In this document: positions 38,510 through 47,167 of the stretch, piece after piece
How positions within the stretch are numbered: position 1 is the first letter of the stretch
Layout: the number at the start of each line of letters is the position of its first letter
Assembly: GCF_014191255.1 (NCBI RefSeq)
Contig: NZ_JACHWH010000012.1
Span: 1-64,000 of the forward strand
Reading direction: 5' to 3'
Length of the DNA: 64,000 nt
Source of the DNA: Amycolatopsis bartoniae
Lineage (GTDB): Bacteria > Actinomycetota > Actinomycetes > Mycobacteriales > Pseudonocardiaceae
Notes under the pieces: model-generated
Databases searched by the model: none
Seen by the model: the letters and a program-made list of their open reading frames with translations, nothing else
Told to the model about the DNA's origin: nothing
Made by a program: the position numbers and the translations under genes

Positions 38510-39283
38510 TCACCGTGGCCCGTCCTGACGCGCCGCTCTTGCGGCTACCTCCTCGTAGCTCACCGCGTCCGCGCCGGGGTGGTTGCCCGCCGCGATGGCG
38601 TGCGCCGTGGCCACTGCCGCGTCGAGGGCCGCCCGGAACAGCAGCGAGCCACAGCTCAGCCTGGCCACCCCCAGCTCCGCGAGGCGCTCGTAGCCCGGCC
38701 CCGCGGGCGAGTACAGCACGTTCACCGGCACCCCCACCGCGGCGACGAGCGAGGCGATCACCCGCTCGTCCGTCAGGCCCGGTACGAACACGCCGTCCGC
38801 ACCGGCGTCCACATAGGACTCGCAGCGGGAAAGCGCTTCCCGGTCCGCGTCCGCCGCTCCGAGCCAGTGCGTGTCGGTGCGGGCGTTGACGAACAGGCCA
38901 CTCGTCCGCGCCGCCGCGATCAGCTCCCGCTGCCGCCCCACGTCACCCAGGCCGTCCTCCAGGTTCACCCCCACCGCCCCCAGCCCCGCCAGCTCCGCGA
39001 CCAGCTCGGCCAGCTCCTCGGGCGGCAGCCCGAACCCCGCCTCGATGTCCACCGTCAGCAGGCACTCCAGCCCCGACAGCCGCCGCGCGAGGGTGAGTGT
39101 TTCGGCGCGCGTCGCGCCCGTGCCGTCGGGCAGCCCGGCCGCCGCGGCGACGCCCAGGCTCGTCGTGCCGACCGCCCGGAACCCCGCCGCGACGAGCGCC
39201 GCCGCCGAAGCGTGGTCCCACGCGTTCGGCAGCAGCAACGGCCGCGGACCCCGGTGCAGCGCGGCAAATTCTGCAGAACTCAT
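38510..39283 (-). CDS. Isocitrate lyase/PEP mutase superfamily protein
   Basis: A 257-residue TIM-barrel enzyme. Conserved parts are LLLPNAWDHASAAALVAAG, the metal-binding VDIEAGFG, the following GVNLEDG and the substrate-contacting VNARTD. It lacks the KKCGH catalytic loop of isocitrate lyase, so it is more likely a phosphonopyruvate hydrolase/oxaloacetate decarboxylase-like or carboxy-PEP mutase-like member. The reaction is open. ATG 39283 gives the family N-terminus. It follows the amidohydrolase gene on the same strand. Confidence 0.83.
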   Translation of the reverse strand: MSSAEFAALHRGPRPLLLPNAWDHASAAALVAAGFRAVGTTSLGVAAAAGLPDGTGATRAETLTLARRLSGLECLLTVDIEAGFGLPPEELAELVAELAGLGAVGVNLEDGLGDVGRQRELIAAARTSGLFVNARTDTHWLGAADADREALSRCESYVDAGADGVFVPGLTDERVIASLVAAVGVPVNVLYSPAGPGYERLAELGVARLSCGSLLFRAALDAAVATAHAIAAGNHPGADAVSYEEVAARAARQDGPR

Positions 39284-39333
39284 GCCCGTCACGCTAGGCG
39301 CGGGACGTGTCGGCGGCGGCCGACATCCGGCCG

Positions 39334-40200
39334 CTACGGCTTCAGCTTCAGCACCCGCACCGCGTTGTCCTTGAGGATCTTGGGGCGCACGTGCGGCTTC
39401 ATGTCGAGCTTCGCGAAGTCGGCCAGCCACCGGTCCGGGGTGATCAGCGGGTAGTCCGACCCGAACAGCACCTTGTCCTGCAGCAACGAGTTCGCGTAGC
39501 GCACCAGCTGCGGCGGGAAGTACTTCGGCGACCAGCCCGACAGGTCGATGTGGACGTTCGGCTTGTGCGTGGCGACCGCCAGCGCCTCGTCCTGCCACGG
39601 GAACGACGGGTGGGCCATGATGATCGTGAGGTCGGGGAACTTCACCGCCACCTCGTCGAGCAGGATCGGGTTGGACAGCGCCAGCCGGATGCCCCCGCCG
39701 CCCCGCATGTTCGCGCCGATCCCCGTCTGTCCGGTGTGGAACAACGCCGGAATCCCGTACTCCTGCGCCACTTCCAGCAGCGGGTCGGCGGTGCCGTCAT
39801 CCGGCGCGAAGCCCTGGATGCTCGGGTGGAACTTCAGCCCGCGCACGCCGTGGTCCTCCACCAGCCGCCGCAGCCGCCGGGCGCCGGCGCGGCCCTTGTG
39901 CGGGTCGACGCTGGCGAACGGGATCAGCACGTCGGAGTGCTTCGCCGCGCCCTCGGCGATCTCCTCGTTCGACAGCGCCGGATGCCCGGTGAAGTTCTCG
40001 ATGTCGACCGAGAACACGACCGCGCCCATGCGCCGCTGCCGGTAGTACTCCGCGATCTCGTCGAGCGTCGGCCGCTTCGCGTCGGCCCCGAAGTGCTCCG
40101 ACGCCGCCTCGGCGAACTCCCCGGGCAGCGACAGGTGCCCGTGCGCGTCGATCTCGACGTGGACGTGCACGTCGATCGCTTCGAGCTGTTCGATGTCCAC
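39334..40200 (-). CDS. Amidohydrolase-superfamily enzyme (4-hydroxyphenyl-beta-ketoacyl-CoA hydrolase-like)
   Basis: A 288-residue TIM-barrel hydrolase of the amidohydrolase_2 family. The first metal motif is IDVHVHVEID; then GLKFHPSIQGF, FHTGQTG, MAHPSFPWQDEAL and the final metal Asp in LFGSDYPLI. The overall pattern recalls CouO of the Rhodococcus p-coumarate pathway, which cleaves a beta-ketoacyl-CoA and is also controlled by a MarR protein. No CoA ligase lies nearby, so this is only a lead. GTG 40200 is likely leaderless (TTGACA and TACACC upstream); TTG 40221 is an alternative start. Confidence 0.8.
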   Translation of the reverse strand: MDIEQLEAIDVHVHVEIDAHGHLSLPGEFAEAASEHFGADAKRPTLDEIAEYYRQRRMGAVVFSVDIENFTGHPALSNEEIAEGAAKHSDVLIPFASVDPHKGRAGARRLRRLVEDHGVRGLKFHPSIQGFAPDDGTADPLLEVAQEYGIPALFHTGQTGIGANMRGGGGIRLALSNPILLDEVAVKFPDLTIIMAHPSFPWQDEALAVATHKPNVHIDLSGWSPKYFPPQLVRYANSLLQDKVLFGSDYPLITPDRWLADFAKLDMKPHVRPKILKDNAVRVLKLKP

Positions 40201-40207
40201 GGTAGTA

Positions 40208-40243
40208 GGTGTAGTCCTCAATCGTTGATAATGTCAATCGTTG
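40208..40243 (-). promoter_or_regulatory. Amidohydrolase promoter overlapped by paired operator-like repeats
   Basis: Read on the minus strand, TTGACA (40237-40232) and TACACC (40213-40208) are 18 bases apart, with GTG 40200 seven bases past the -10. The plus strand carries TCAATCGTTG twice, at 40219-40228 and 40234-40243, spaced 15 bases start to start (about one and a half helical turns), covering the -35 and spacer. This is a likely binding site of the divergent MarR protein. Confidence 0.65.
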
Positions 40244-40683
40244 TAGCTCTCACGGACCGAGGAGGAGCCATCGCCACGCTCGATTCCGACGCGGGGTTCC
40301 TGCTGGCGCGTGCCGGCGGGCGGGCGATCCGCGCGCTCAACCGGGCGCTGGAGCCGTTCGGCCTGCGCAGCAGGCACTACACGGTGCTGCTGGCGGCCGC
40401 CGAGCACGGCGGGCTGTCGCAGCGCGAGCTGGGCGACCTGCTGGGCGTCGACCCCAGCGCGGTCGTCGCGCTGGTGGACGACCTGCAGCGCGCGGGCCTC
40501 GTGCGCCGCGACCCGCACCCGGACGACCGCCGCACCCGGCTGGTGGTGCTCACCGAGGCCGGCACCGAGGTCTTCGGCCGCGCCGCCGAACTGGCCGCGA
40601 AGGTCGAGGACGAGACCCTCGGCCCGCTCGGCCCGGACGAGCGAGCCGCCCTCCTCGGCCTGCTGCGCCGCGTCGCCCGGTGA
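40231..40683 (+). CDS. MarR-family transcriptional regulator
   Basis: A winged-helix regulator of about 150 residues from ATG 40231. The DNA-binding part is LSQRELGDLLGVDPSAVVALVDDLQRAGLV and the wing is RDPHPDDRRTRLVVLTEAG, both classic MarR features. The first 13 residues are atypical and the ATG lies inside the operator-like repeats. A strong ribosome site (GAGGAGG, 40259-40265) stands just before an in-frame ATC at 40270 that starts IATLDSDAGF, so the real start is uncertain. It is divergent from the amidohydrolase gene, its probable target. Confidence 0.85.
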   Translation: MSIVVALTDRGGAIATLDSDAGFLLARAGGRAIRALNRALEPFGLRSRHYTVLLAAAEHGGLSQRELGDLLGVDPSAVVALVDDLQRAGLVRRDPHPDDRRTRLVVLTEAGTEVFGRAAELAAKVEDETLGPLGPDERAALLGLLRRVAR

Positions 40684-40890
40684 CGCCGGTGACCACCTCC
40701 CACACCGGCATCAGCGACGTGGGGCCGCCGGACAAGGCCCCGGCCTGACGCTGCGTGGGCGGTGCGACAGGGATCACGTCAACTTGATCAGTGACCCGGA
40801 TCGCCGGAACGAGGGAAAATCCGTTAGCATAGGTCAACTAATTTTCGCGCAATGCAGTCAACGGCGACATGACCTTCCCTGGTTGGAGTG

Positions 40891-43515
40891 ATGGAAGTGC
40901 AGTCTGCCCAGCAGACGGTGGACGCACCGGTGGAGAAGCACCGGCACAAGCACACGTGGACGGTCGACGAGCTCGGTCCGCGGTACAAGTGGATCGCACT
41001 GTCGAACACCACGCTCGGCATGCTCATGGCCACGATCAACTCCTCGATCGTGCTCATCGCGCTGCCGGACATCTTCCGCGGCATCCACATCAACCCGCTG
41101 GAGTCGAGCAACACCAGCTACCTGCTGTGGATGATGATGGGCTTCCTCGTCGTCACCGCCGTGCTGGTGGTGGGCTTCGGGCGCCTCGGCGACATGTTCG
41201 GCCGCGTCCGGATGTACAACCTGGGGTTCGCCGTGTTCGCGGTCTCCTCGGTGTTGCTGGCCGTGACATGGATGGACGGGGCCACGGCGGCCATCTGGCT
41301 CATCGGCTGGCGTGTCGTGCAGGGCATCGGCGGCGCGTTCCTGATGGCGAACTCCAGCGCGATCCTCACCGACGCCTTCCCCGCCAAGCAGCGCGGGCTC
41401 GCGCTGGGCATCAACGGTGTCGCGGCGATCGCGGGCTCGTTCCTCGGCCTCGTGATCGGCGGCCTGCTCGGGCCGGTGCAGTGGCACCTGGTCTTCCTCG
41501 TGTCCGTGCCGTTCGGCGTGTTCGGCACCATCTGGGCGTTCCTGAAGCTGCGCGACACCAGTGAGCGCCGCCCCGCGAAGATGGACTGGTGGGGCAACCT
41601 GACCTTCGCGGTCGGCCTCATCGCCGTGCTCGTCGGCATCACCTACGGCATCCAGCCCTACGGCAGCCACACCATGGGCTGGACGAGCCCGATGGTGCTG
41701 TCCTGCCTCATCGGCGGCGTGCTCGTGCTGATCATCTTCGCCGTCATCGAGACCAGGGTCGCCAACCCGCTGTTCAACCTGAGCCTGTTCAAGATCCGCG
41801 CGTTCAGCTTCGGCAACGCGGCGAACCTGGCGGCCTCGCTCGGCCGCGGTGGCCTGCAGTTCATGCTGATCATCTGGCTGCAGGGCATCTGGCTGCCCCA
41901 GCACGGCTACAGCTTCGAGCAGACCCCGCTGTGGGCCGGTATCTACATGCTGCCGATGACCGTCGGCTTCCTGGTGGCCGCGCCGGTCTCCGGCGTGATC
42001 ACCGACCGCATCGGCGGCAGGCTGCTGGCCACCGTCGGCATGGTCGCCACCGCGGTCAGCTTCCTGCTCCTGCTGATCCTGCCGGTGGACTTCAACTACT
42101 GGGCCTTCGCGGCGATCCTGCTGCTCAACGGCCTGGGCATGGGCCTGTTCTCCTCGCCGAACCGGGCCGACGTGATGAACAGCCTGCCACCCACCTCGCG
42201 CGGCGCGGGCGCCGGCATGACCGCCACCTTCCAGAACTCGGCGATGGTGCTCTCGATCGGCTTCTTCTTCAGCCTGATGATCGCGGGCCTGTCCGACTCC
42301 CTGCCCGGCACGCTGAACCAGGGCCTCACCGCGCACGGCGTGCCCGCCGACGCCGCCGCCGGGATCGCCGCGCTGCCGCCGGTCGGCGTGCTGTTCGCCG
42401 CGTTCCTCGGCTACAACCCGATCCAGCAGCTGCTGGGCCCGGTGCTCAACCAGCTGCCCGCCGACCAGGCGTCGTTCCTCACCGGCCGCAGCTTCTTCCC
42501 GAACCTGATCTCGGCGCCGTTCTCCGACGGGCTCACCGCCGCGTTCTGGTTCGCGATCATCGTGTGCCTCGTCGGCGCGGTCGCGTCGTGGTTCGTCGGC
42601 AAGCCGAAGCCCCTCGCGGCGACCGTGCCCCAAGAGTCGGTGGGCTCGGAGCTCGCGGCCGAGGGCGGCGAGCTGGTCAACATCCTCCCGGACGACACCC
42701 CCACGGCCGTGCTGCAGCGCCCGCGCCGCGCGGTGGGCAGGCCCGGGGAGATCAGCGGGACCCTGCGCACCAACAGCGGTGCCCCGATCGCCGGCGCGGT
42801 CATCACGGTGACCGGCGCGGACGGCATGCAGGTCGGCCGCGCGCGGGCCGGCCAGACGGGCGCCTACGCGCTCGACGGCGTGCGGCCGGGGACCTACACG
42901 CTGATCGTGACCGCCCCCGGCTTCCAGCCCGCCGCCGCCTCGGTGACGGTCAACGGGCTCGGCGCGGTGCACGACTTCGTGCTCCTCGGCGGCGGGGTCG
43001 TCGCCGGCACCGTGCACCGCTCCGGCGGCACGCCGGTGGAGGGCACCGCGGTGCTCGCCACCGACGGCACCGGGCAGGTCGTCGGCCAGGCCACCACGGC
43101 CCACGACGGCAAGTTCCTGCTCACCGGGCTGCCCGCGGGCGAGGTCACGATCACGGCGAACGTCGACGGGCACCGCCCGCACGCGGTCACCGTGCTCGCC
43201 GGCGCGGCCGAGCCCGCCGACGTGGAACTGCTCGTCGAGGCCGTGGGCGTGCTGCACGGCACGGTCACCGGACCCGACGGGCTCGGCCTGGCCAACGCGA
43301 CCGTGACGATCAGCGACAGCCAGGGGCGCACCGTGGCCACCACGCTCACCGACGACGAGGGGCACTACGAGCTGCACGACCTCGAACCGGGCGAGTACAC
43401 GGTCGTCACGAGCCTGTACGAGCCCGCGGTGCGGCAGGTGGACCTGAACACCGGCGAGACCACGACCGTGGACGTCGACCTCGCCTCCGGCGCCCGGGCG
43501 GACGCGGCGTCATGA
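40891..43515 (+). CDS. DHA2-family MFS transporter fused to carboxypeptidase-regulatory-like domains
   Basis: An 874-residue fusion. Residues about 35-570 form a 14-segment drug:H+ antiporter-2 transporter with motif A ([16 protein letters not shown]), [20 protein letters not shown] and motif C-like [13 protein letters not shown]. After a linker come three tandem beta-sandwich modules of about 85 residues each (about 612-870), each with the carboxypeptidase-regulatory-like pattern [11 protein letters not shown]...[15 protein letters not shown]. Such domains usually sit outside the cell. ATG 40891 or the adjacent GTG codons (40888, 40897) may be the start. The next gene overlaps by four bases and encodes three more modules. 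The substrate is unknown. Confidence 0.85.
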   Translation: MEVQSAQQTVDAPVEKHRHKHTWTVDELGPRYKWIALSNTTLGMLMATINSSIVLIALPDIFRGIHINPLESSNTSYLLWMMMGFLVVTAVLVVGFGRLGDMFGRVRMYNLGFAVFAVSSVLLAVTWMDGATAAIWLIGWRVVQGIGGAFLMANSSAILTDAFPAKQRGLALGINGVAAIAGSFLGLVIGGLLGPVQWHLVFLVSVPFGVFGTIWAFLKLRDTSERRPAKMDWWGNLTFAVGLIAVLVGITYGIQPYGSHTMGWTSPMVLSCLIGGVLVLIIFAVIETRVANPLFNLSLFKIRAFSFGNAANLAASLGRGGLQFMLIIWLQGIWLPQHGYSFEQTPLWAGIYMLPMTVGFLVAAPVSGVITDRIGGRLLATVGMVATAVSFLLLLILPVDFNYWAFAAILLLNGLGMGLFSSPNRADVMNSLPPTSRGAGAGMTATFQNSAMVLSIGFFFSLMIAGLSDSLPGTLNQGLTAHGVPADAAAGIAALPPVGVLFAAFLGYNPIQQLLGPVLNQLPADQASFLTGRSFFPNLISAPFSDGLTAAFWFAIIVCLVGAVASWFVGKPKPLAATVPQESVGSELAAEGGELVNILPDDTPTAVLQRPRRAVGRPGEISGTLRTNSGAPIAGAVITVTGADGMQVGRARAGQTGAYALDGVRPGTYTLIVTAPGFQPAAASVTVNGLGAVHDFVLLGGGVVAGTVHRSGGTPVEGTAVLATDGTGQVVGQATTAHDGKFLLTGLPAGEVTITANVDGHRPHAVTVLAGAAEPADVELLVEAVGVLHGTVTGPDGLGLANATVTISDSQGRTVATTLTDDEGHYELHDLEPGEYTVVTSLYEPAVRQVDLNTGETTTVDVDLASGARADAAS

Positions 43516-44294
43516 CCGAGTCCGGCATCCCGCAGCAGACCCGGTACGGCATCGAGGTTTCGGGGCGGGTCGCCGACGTGGACGGGGCGCCGGTGCCCGG
43601 CGCCGCCGTCACGCTCGTCGACGCCGCCGGGCGGCAGACCGGCCGCACCACCGCCGACGACGGCGGCCGGTTCCGCCTGGCCGCCCCGGGCATGGGCTCG
43701 TACGTACTCATCACGTCCGCGCCCGCGCATCAGCCCGAGGCCACCACCGTCACCGTCACCGGCTCCCCCGTGCGCCTGGAGATCGCGTTGCGCGGCTCGG
43801 GCGGGCTGCGCGGTGTGGTGCGGGCCGCGGTGACCGGCGTGCCGATCATGGGCGCGGCGGTCACGCTGACCGACTCGCGCGGCGACGTCGTGGACTCCCG
43901 GCTGTCCGGGCCGGGTGGCGACTACGCCTTCACCTCGCTCCCGCCGGGAACGTACGTGCTGGCCGTCAACGCGGCCGGCTACCGCCCCGCCGCGCTCGCC
44001 GTCACCACGGGCGAAACCGGGGCGGCGCAGCAGGACGTCGAACTGCCCGACGGCGCGGTCCTGCACGGCTCGGTGAGCCTGCCGGAAGGGCCGCGCCCGG
44101 CCGTGTCGGTCACGCTGCTCGACGAGGGCGGGCACGTGGTGCGCACGACGTACGCCGACGAGTCGGGGCGGTACGCCTTCCACGACCTCGACCCTGGTAC
44201 GTATACGGTGGTGGCCACCAGCTATTCGCCGTCGCGCACCGTGGTGCGCGTCGTCGACGGTGCACGGACGCAGCACGACGTGCAGCTGGTGTAA
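43512..44294 (+). CDS. Three-module carboxypeptidase-regulatory-like (beta-sandwich) protein
   Basis: A 260-residue protein made almost entirely of three modules of about 80 residues (about 10-90, 92-170, 175-260). Each repeats the pattern G-x-V-x-x-x-x-G-x-P-x-x-G-A-x-V-T-L followed by D-G-x-Y-x-F-x-x-L-x-P-G-T-Y. It has no signal peptide or membrane helix, so it is presumably cytosolic or uses an unusual route. The ATG overlaps the stop of the MFS fusion (ATGA), so it is made in step with the transporter. It may be a soluble partner of the transporter's C-terminal domains (inference). Confidence 0.82.
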   Translation: MTESGIPQQTRYGIEVSGRVADVDGAPVPGAAVTLVDAAGRQTGRTTADDGGRFRLAAPGMGSYVLITSAPAHQPEATTVTVTGSPVRLEIALRGSGGLRGVVRAAVTGVPIMGAAVTLTDSRGDVVDSRLSGPGGDYAFTSLPPGTYVLAVNAAGYRPAALAVTTGETGAAQQDVELPDGAVLHGSVSLPEGPRPAVSVTLLDEGGHVVRTTYADESGRYAFHDLDPGTYTVVATSYSPSRTVVRVVDGARTQHDVQLV

Positions 44295-44302
44295 GCGCTT
44301 AC
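44291..44302. promoter_or_regulatory. Perfect 12-base palindrome at the end of the MFS operon
   Basis: GTAAGCGCTTAC overlaps the TAA stop of the preceding gene. It is a perfect palindrome and could be an operator for the downstream conservon; there is no U tract, so it is not a terminator. Confidence 0.4.
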
Positions 44303-44328
44303 TCCGTGTGCCGTAAGTAGTTTCGGCG

Positions 44329-44343
44329 TCTACGCTGCGTAGA
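44329..44343. promoter_or_regulatory. TetR-type hyphenated palindrome upstream of the conservon
   Basis: TCTACGC-T-GCGTAGA has seven-base perfect arms around one central base, the usual geometry of a TetR-family operator. It lies about 130 bases before the first conservon gene and merges into TAGATATT, which could be a -10 element. No TetR gene is present in the window. Confidence 0.55.
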
Positions 44344-44470
44344 TATTCCGTCACGGACTGGACACGGCGGCCACTCTCTGATTGCATGATGCAGCCCGGA
44401 GGGGCGGGCGGGGGAAGCCCCGCGCCGGGTGTCAGAGACCCGTAATGCGACAAGAAAGCAGTGGGAGTAC

Positions 44471-45733
44471 ATGGCTACGCGGGCTCGGGAACTGCTCATC
44501 CGTTCACGAGCGCTCCTGGAGCGCTCCCGTGAGGCGGCGGCCCAGTTCCTCAACACCCCCCACCCACCACCACCCCGGCCGCCGCGCGTGCTCGAGGCAC
44601 CGGCCCCGGAGCGGCACGAGCCCGCCGCGGCGGGCGAGACGCTCGCCGCGATCTGCGCGAACGTCGCGCTGCGCGACCTCAACCTGGTCGACTCCCTGCT
44701 CTCGCAGCTGGAGGAGATGGAGGCCAGGGAGGAGGACACCGACCGGCTCGCCGAGCTCTACAGCCTCGACCACCTGGCCACCCGGCTGCGGCGCAACGCG
44801 GAGAACCTGCGTGTGCTCGCCGGCCGCGACGCCAGCGATTCGACGTCGGACACGTCGTCGCTCGTCGACGTGGTCCGCGCGGGCATGTCGTCGATCGACC
44901 ACTACTCCCGGGTCACCATCGGCCGGGTCGTGTCGCTCGGCGTCGTGGGCTTCGCGTCGGAGGACCTGAGCCGGCTGCTGGCCGAGCTGCTCGACAACGC
45001 CACCAAGTCCTCGCCGCCCAACGCGCCCGTGCGGGTCAGCGCGCACCTCACCGAGCAGGGCAGCGTGCTCATGCGCATCGAGGACGAGGGCATCGGCCTG
45101 CCGCCGGAGCGGCTGCACGAGCTCAACGAGCGGCTGTCGGACGCGCCGGTGCTCGACGACTCCGCGGTGCGCCACATGGGCCTCGCCGTCGTGCGGCGCC
45201 TGGCCGTGCGGCACGACCTGCGCGTGTGGCTGGACCGCCGCGTCCCGCACGGCACCACCGCCTCGGTGCTGCTGCCCGCCGCCGTCGTCAGCGAGCTGCC
45301 CGAGGCCAGCTGGTCCGGCGCGCAGACGGTGATCTTCCCGTCCACGGGCGGGAACGACGGGGCGAGCTCGTTCGTGCCCGAGGCGCCCGCCCGCCCGGCC
45401 ACGTCGGGCCTGCCGCGGCGCTCCGCGACCGTCACCGAGGAGCGGGCGCCGGTGCCCCCGTCGCCGCGGCCCCGTCCCCCGGCCGAGCCGACGATCGGCG
45501 GCACCACGGCCAGCGGCCTGCCGCGCCGGGTGTCGCAGAGCATCAAGGCACCCAACGGGCACCAGGCCGCCACCCCCGCCCCACCGCCGGCCGACCCCGA
45601 GGCCGAGCGCAAGGCCGGGCACGACAAGCTGCTCGCCGACCTCGGCGCCTTCTCCGACGGGGAGCGGGCCGCCAGGCAGGACCAGCGGCAGGACCAGCGC
45701 GACACGGACGCAGACGAGGACAAGCAGCAGTGA
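44471..45733 (+). CDS. Conservon sensor-kinase-like ATPase (CvnA-type)
   Basis: A 420-residue protein with a GHKL ATPase domain. The N box is LLAELLDNATKSSPP and the G1 box is IEDEGIGLPPERL, followed by MGLAVVRRLA. There is a conserved dimer-like helical part (SLDHLATRLRRNAENLRVLAG) but no clear phosphorylated H box. Unlike typical CvnA proteins it has no membrane segments or extracellular sensor at the N-terminus. A disordered Pro-rich tail (about 290-420) follows. It is the first gene of a Roadblock/DUF742/GTPase set. ATG 44471 follows GGGAG; a reading to 44429 is possible. Confidence 0.85.
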   Translation: MATRARELLIRSRALLERSREAAAQFLNTPHPPPPRPPRVLEAPAPERHEPAAAGETLAAICANVALRDLNLVDSLLSQLEEMEAREEDTDRLAELYSLDHLATRLRRNAENLRVLAGRDASDSTSDTSSLVDVVRAGMSSIDHYSRVTIGRVVSLGVVGFASEDLSRLLAELLDNATKSSPPNAPVRVSAHLTEQGSVLMRIEDEGIGLPPERLHELNERLSDAPVLDDSAVRHMGLAVVRRLAVRHDLRVWLDRRVPHGTTASVLLPAAVVSELPEASWSGAQTVIFPSTGGNDGASSFVPEAPARPATSGLPRRSATVTEERAPVPPSPRPRPPAEPTIGGTTASGLPRRVSQSIKAPNGHQAATPAPPPADPEAERKAGHDKLLADLGAFSDGERAARQDQRQDQRDTDADEDKQQ

Positions 45734-46173
45734 CCGACGGCAAACACCGGCAGCCCGACCAGGACTTCACCTGGCTGATCAACGACTTCGTCCGCAAGGT
45801 GCACGGCGTCAGCCACGCCCTGATCATGTCCTCCGACGGGTTCCCCCTCACCGCGTCGGACGCGATGACCACCACCGAGAGCGAGCAGCTCGCCGCCATC
45901 GCCAGCGGCCTGCTCAGCCTCGCGGGCAACAGCGCCAGCCTGTTCAACAAGGGCACCTGCGAGCAGATCATCATCCGGCTGTCCCAGGGCTACTTCCTGT
46001 TCATGGGCATCGACAGCGGGGCCGGGCTGGCCGTGCTGACCGGACCCGACTGCGACATGAAGGTCGTCGCGTACGAGATGACCCAGTTCGTGACCAGCGC
46101 GGGGCACGCGCTGACACCCGAGACGCGCGCCGACCTCAGGCGCGTGCTCACCGCACGCCGCCCGATCGGCTGA
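45730..46173 (+). CDS. Roadblock/LC7 domain protein (CvnB-type)
   Basis: A 147-residue Roadblock/LC7 protein, family of MglB, which acts as a GTPase-activating or scaffold partner of MglA-like GTPases. Visible parts are LINDFVRKVHGVSHALIMSSDGFPLTAS and the second half QIIIRLSQGYFLFMGIDSGAGLAVL. The GTG start overlaps the stop of the kinase-like gene (GTGA). In Streptomyces conservons the equivalent protein forms a membrane-associated complex with CvnA, CvnC and CvnD; the same is inferred here. Confidence 0.9.
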   Translation: MTDGKHRQPDQDFTWLINDFVRKVHGVSHALIMSSDGFPLTASDAMTTTESEQLAAIASGLLSLAGNSASLFNKGTCEQIIIRLSQGYFLFMGIDSGAGLAVLTGPDCDMKVVAYEMTQFVTSAGHALTPETRADLRRVLTARRPIG

Positions 46174-46194
46174 CCCGGCAAGGAAGTGATCACG

Positions 46195-46578
46195 ATGTCC
46201 CAAGATCCGGGGCGGGGACAGGCGACGGTGAAGAAGCCGCGCAGCAAGCGCATCCGCCCGTACACGCTCACCGGTGGCCGCACCAGAGGCCGCCACCAGC
46301 TGCTGGTGGAGACGCTGATCTCGGTGCCGCGCTACGATCCGGCGCTGGCCGACAAGCTGATGCCCGAGTCGAAGGCGCTCTACGAACGCGCCCGCTCGCA
46401 GGTCTCGATCGCCGAGCTGTCGTCGCTGCTGGGCATCCCGCTGGGTGTGGTGCGGGTGCTCGTCAGCGACCTGGCGGCACAGGGCGCGGTCTTCATCCAC
46501 CCCACCGCACACGCGTACCACCACGACCGGAACGTGCTCGAGAGGATCCTCAATGGACTCAAGCAGCTCCCCGTCTGA
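46195..46578 (+). CDS. DUF742 protein (CvnC-type)
   Basis: A 127-residue DUF742 protein, with the family opening SKRIRPYTLTGGRTRGRHQLLVETLISV and a winged-helix-like second half (VSIAELSSLLGIPLGVVRVLVSDLAAQGAVFIH). The helix-turn-helix-like part suggests nucleic acid or protein binding, but the role is unknown. ATG 46195 follows AAGGAA; GTG 46186 is an alternative. Its end overlaps the GTPase gene by 26 bases. Confidence 0.9.
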   Translation: MSQDPGRGQATVKKPRSKRIRPYTLTGGRTRGRHQLLVETLISVPRYDPALADKLMPESKALYERARSQVSIAELSSLLGIPLGVVRVLVSDLAAQGAVFIHPTAHAYHHDRNVLERILNGLKQLPV

Positions 46579-47167
46579 GCCCGGCGCGCTCACGATCTCC
46601 GCGAAGATCGTGGTGGCCGGTGGCTTCGGCGTCGGGAAGACGACCTTCGTCGGGTCGGTGTCCGAGGTCCCCCCGCTCAACACCGAGGCTTGGATGACCG
46701 AAGCGAGCGAGGGCGTCGACGACCTGCCCCCCGACGGCACCAAGACCACCACCACCGTCGCGATGGACTTCGGCCGGATCTCGCTGTACGACGACCTCGT
46801 GCTGTACCTGTTCGGCACGCCGGGGCAGGCGCGGTTCTGGTTCCTGTGGGACGACCTGTCCCGCGGGGCGCTCGGCGCCATCGTGCTCGTCGACACCCGG
46901 CGGCTCGACCAGTCCTTCGCCGCCATCAACTACTTCGAGAACGACTCGGAGCTGCCGTTCATCGTCGCGGTCAACCTGTTCGACGGCGAGCTCGGCCACG
47001 ACCTCGACGAGGTCCGCGAGGCGCTCGCGCTGCGCCCGGAGATCCCGCTGATCACGTGCGACGCGCGCAAGCCCGCGTCCACCGCGGCCGCGTTGCAGGA
47101 GCTCGTGTCGTACACGCTGTCGCTGGCAGAGGTCTCGGAGTCCGGGAGGGTGCGCGCCCATGCGTAA
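46553..47167 (+). CDS. MglA/Ras-like small GTPase (CvnD-type)
   Basis: A 204-residue small GTPase. The P-loop is GGFGVGKTTF (about residue 24-33), the switch II equivalent is LYLFGTPGQARFWFLWDDL and the base-recognition segment is VAVNLFD in place of canonical NKxD. This altered motif is normal for CvnD-type GTPases. ATG 46553 lies inside the DUF742 coding end, so translation is coupled. Its last eight bases overlap the first monooxygenase gene, which places the oxidase inside the same operon. Confidence 0.92.
   Translation: MDSSSSPSEPGALTISAKIVVAGGFGVGKTTFVGSVSEVPPLNTEAWMTEASEGVDDLPPDGTKTTTTVAMDFGRISLYDDLVLYLFGTPGQARFWFLWDDLSRGALGAIVLVDTRRLDQSFAAINYFENDSELPFIVAVNLFDGELGHDLDEVREALALRPEIPLITCDARKPASTAAALQELVSYTLSLAEVSESGRVRAHA

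Noticed and set aside
40778-40862. Three GTCAAC words before the MFS gene as an operator array
   Set aside because: Spacings of 55 and 24 bases are irregular in helical terms and six-base words recur by chance.
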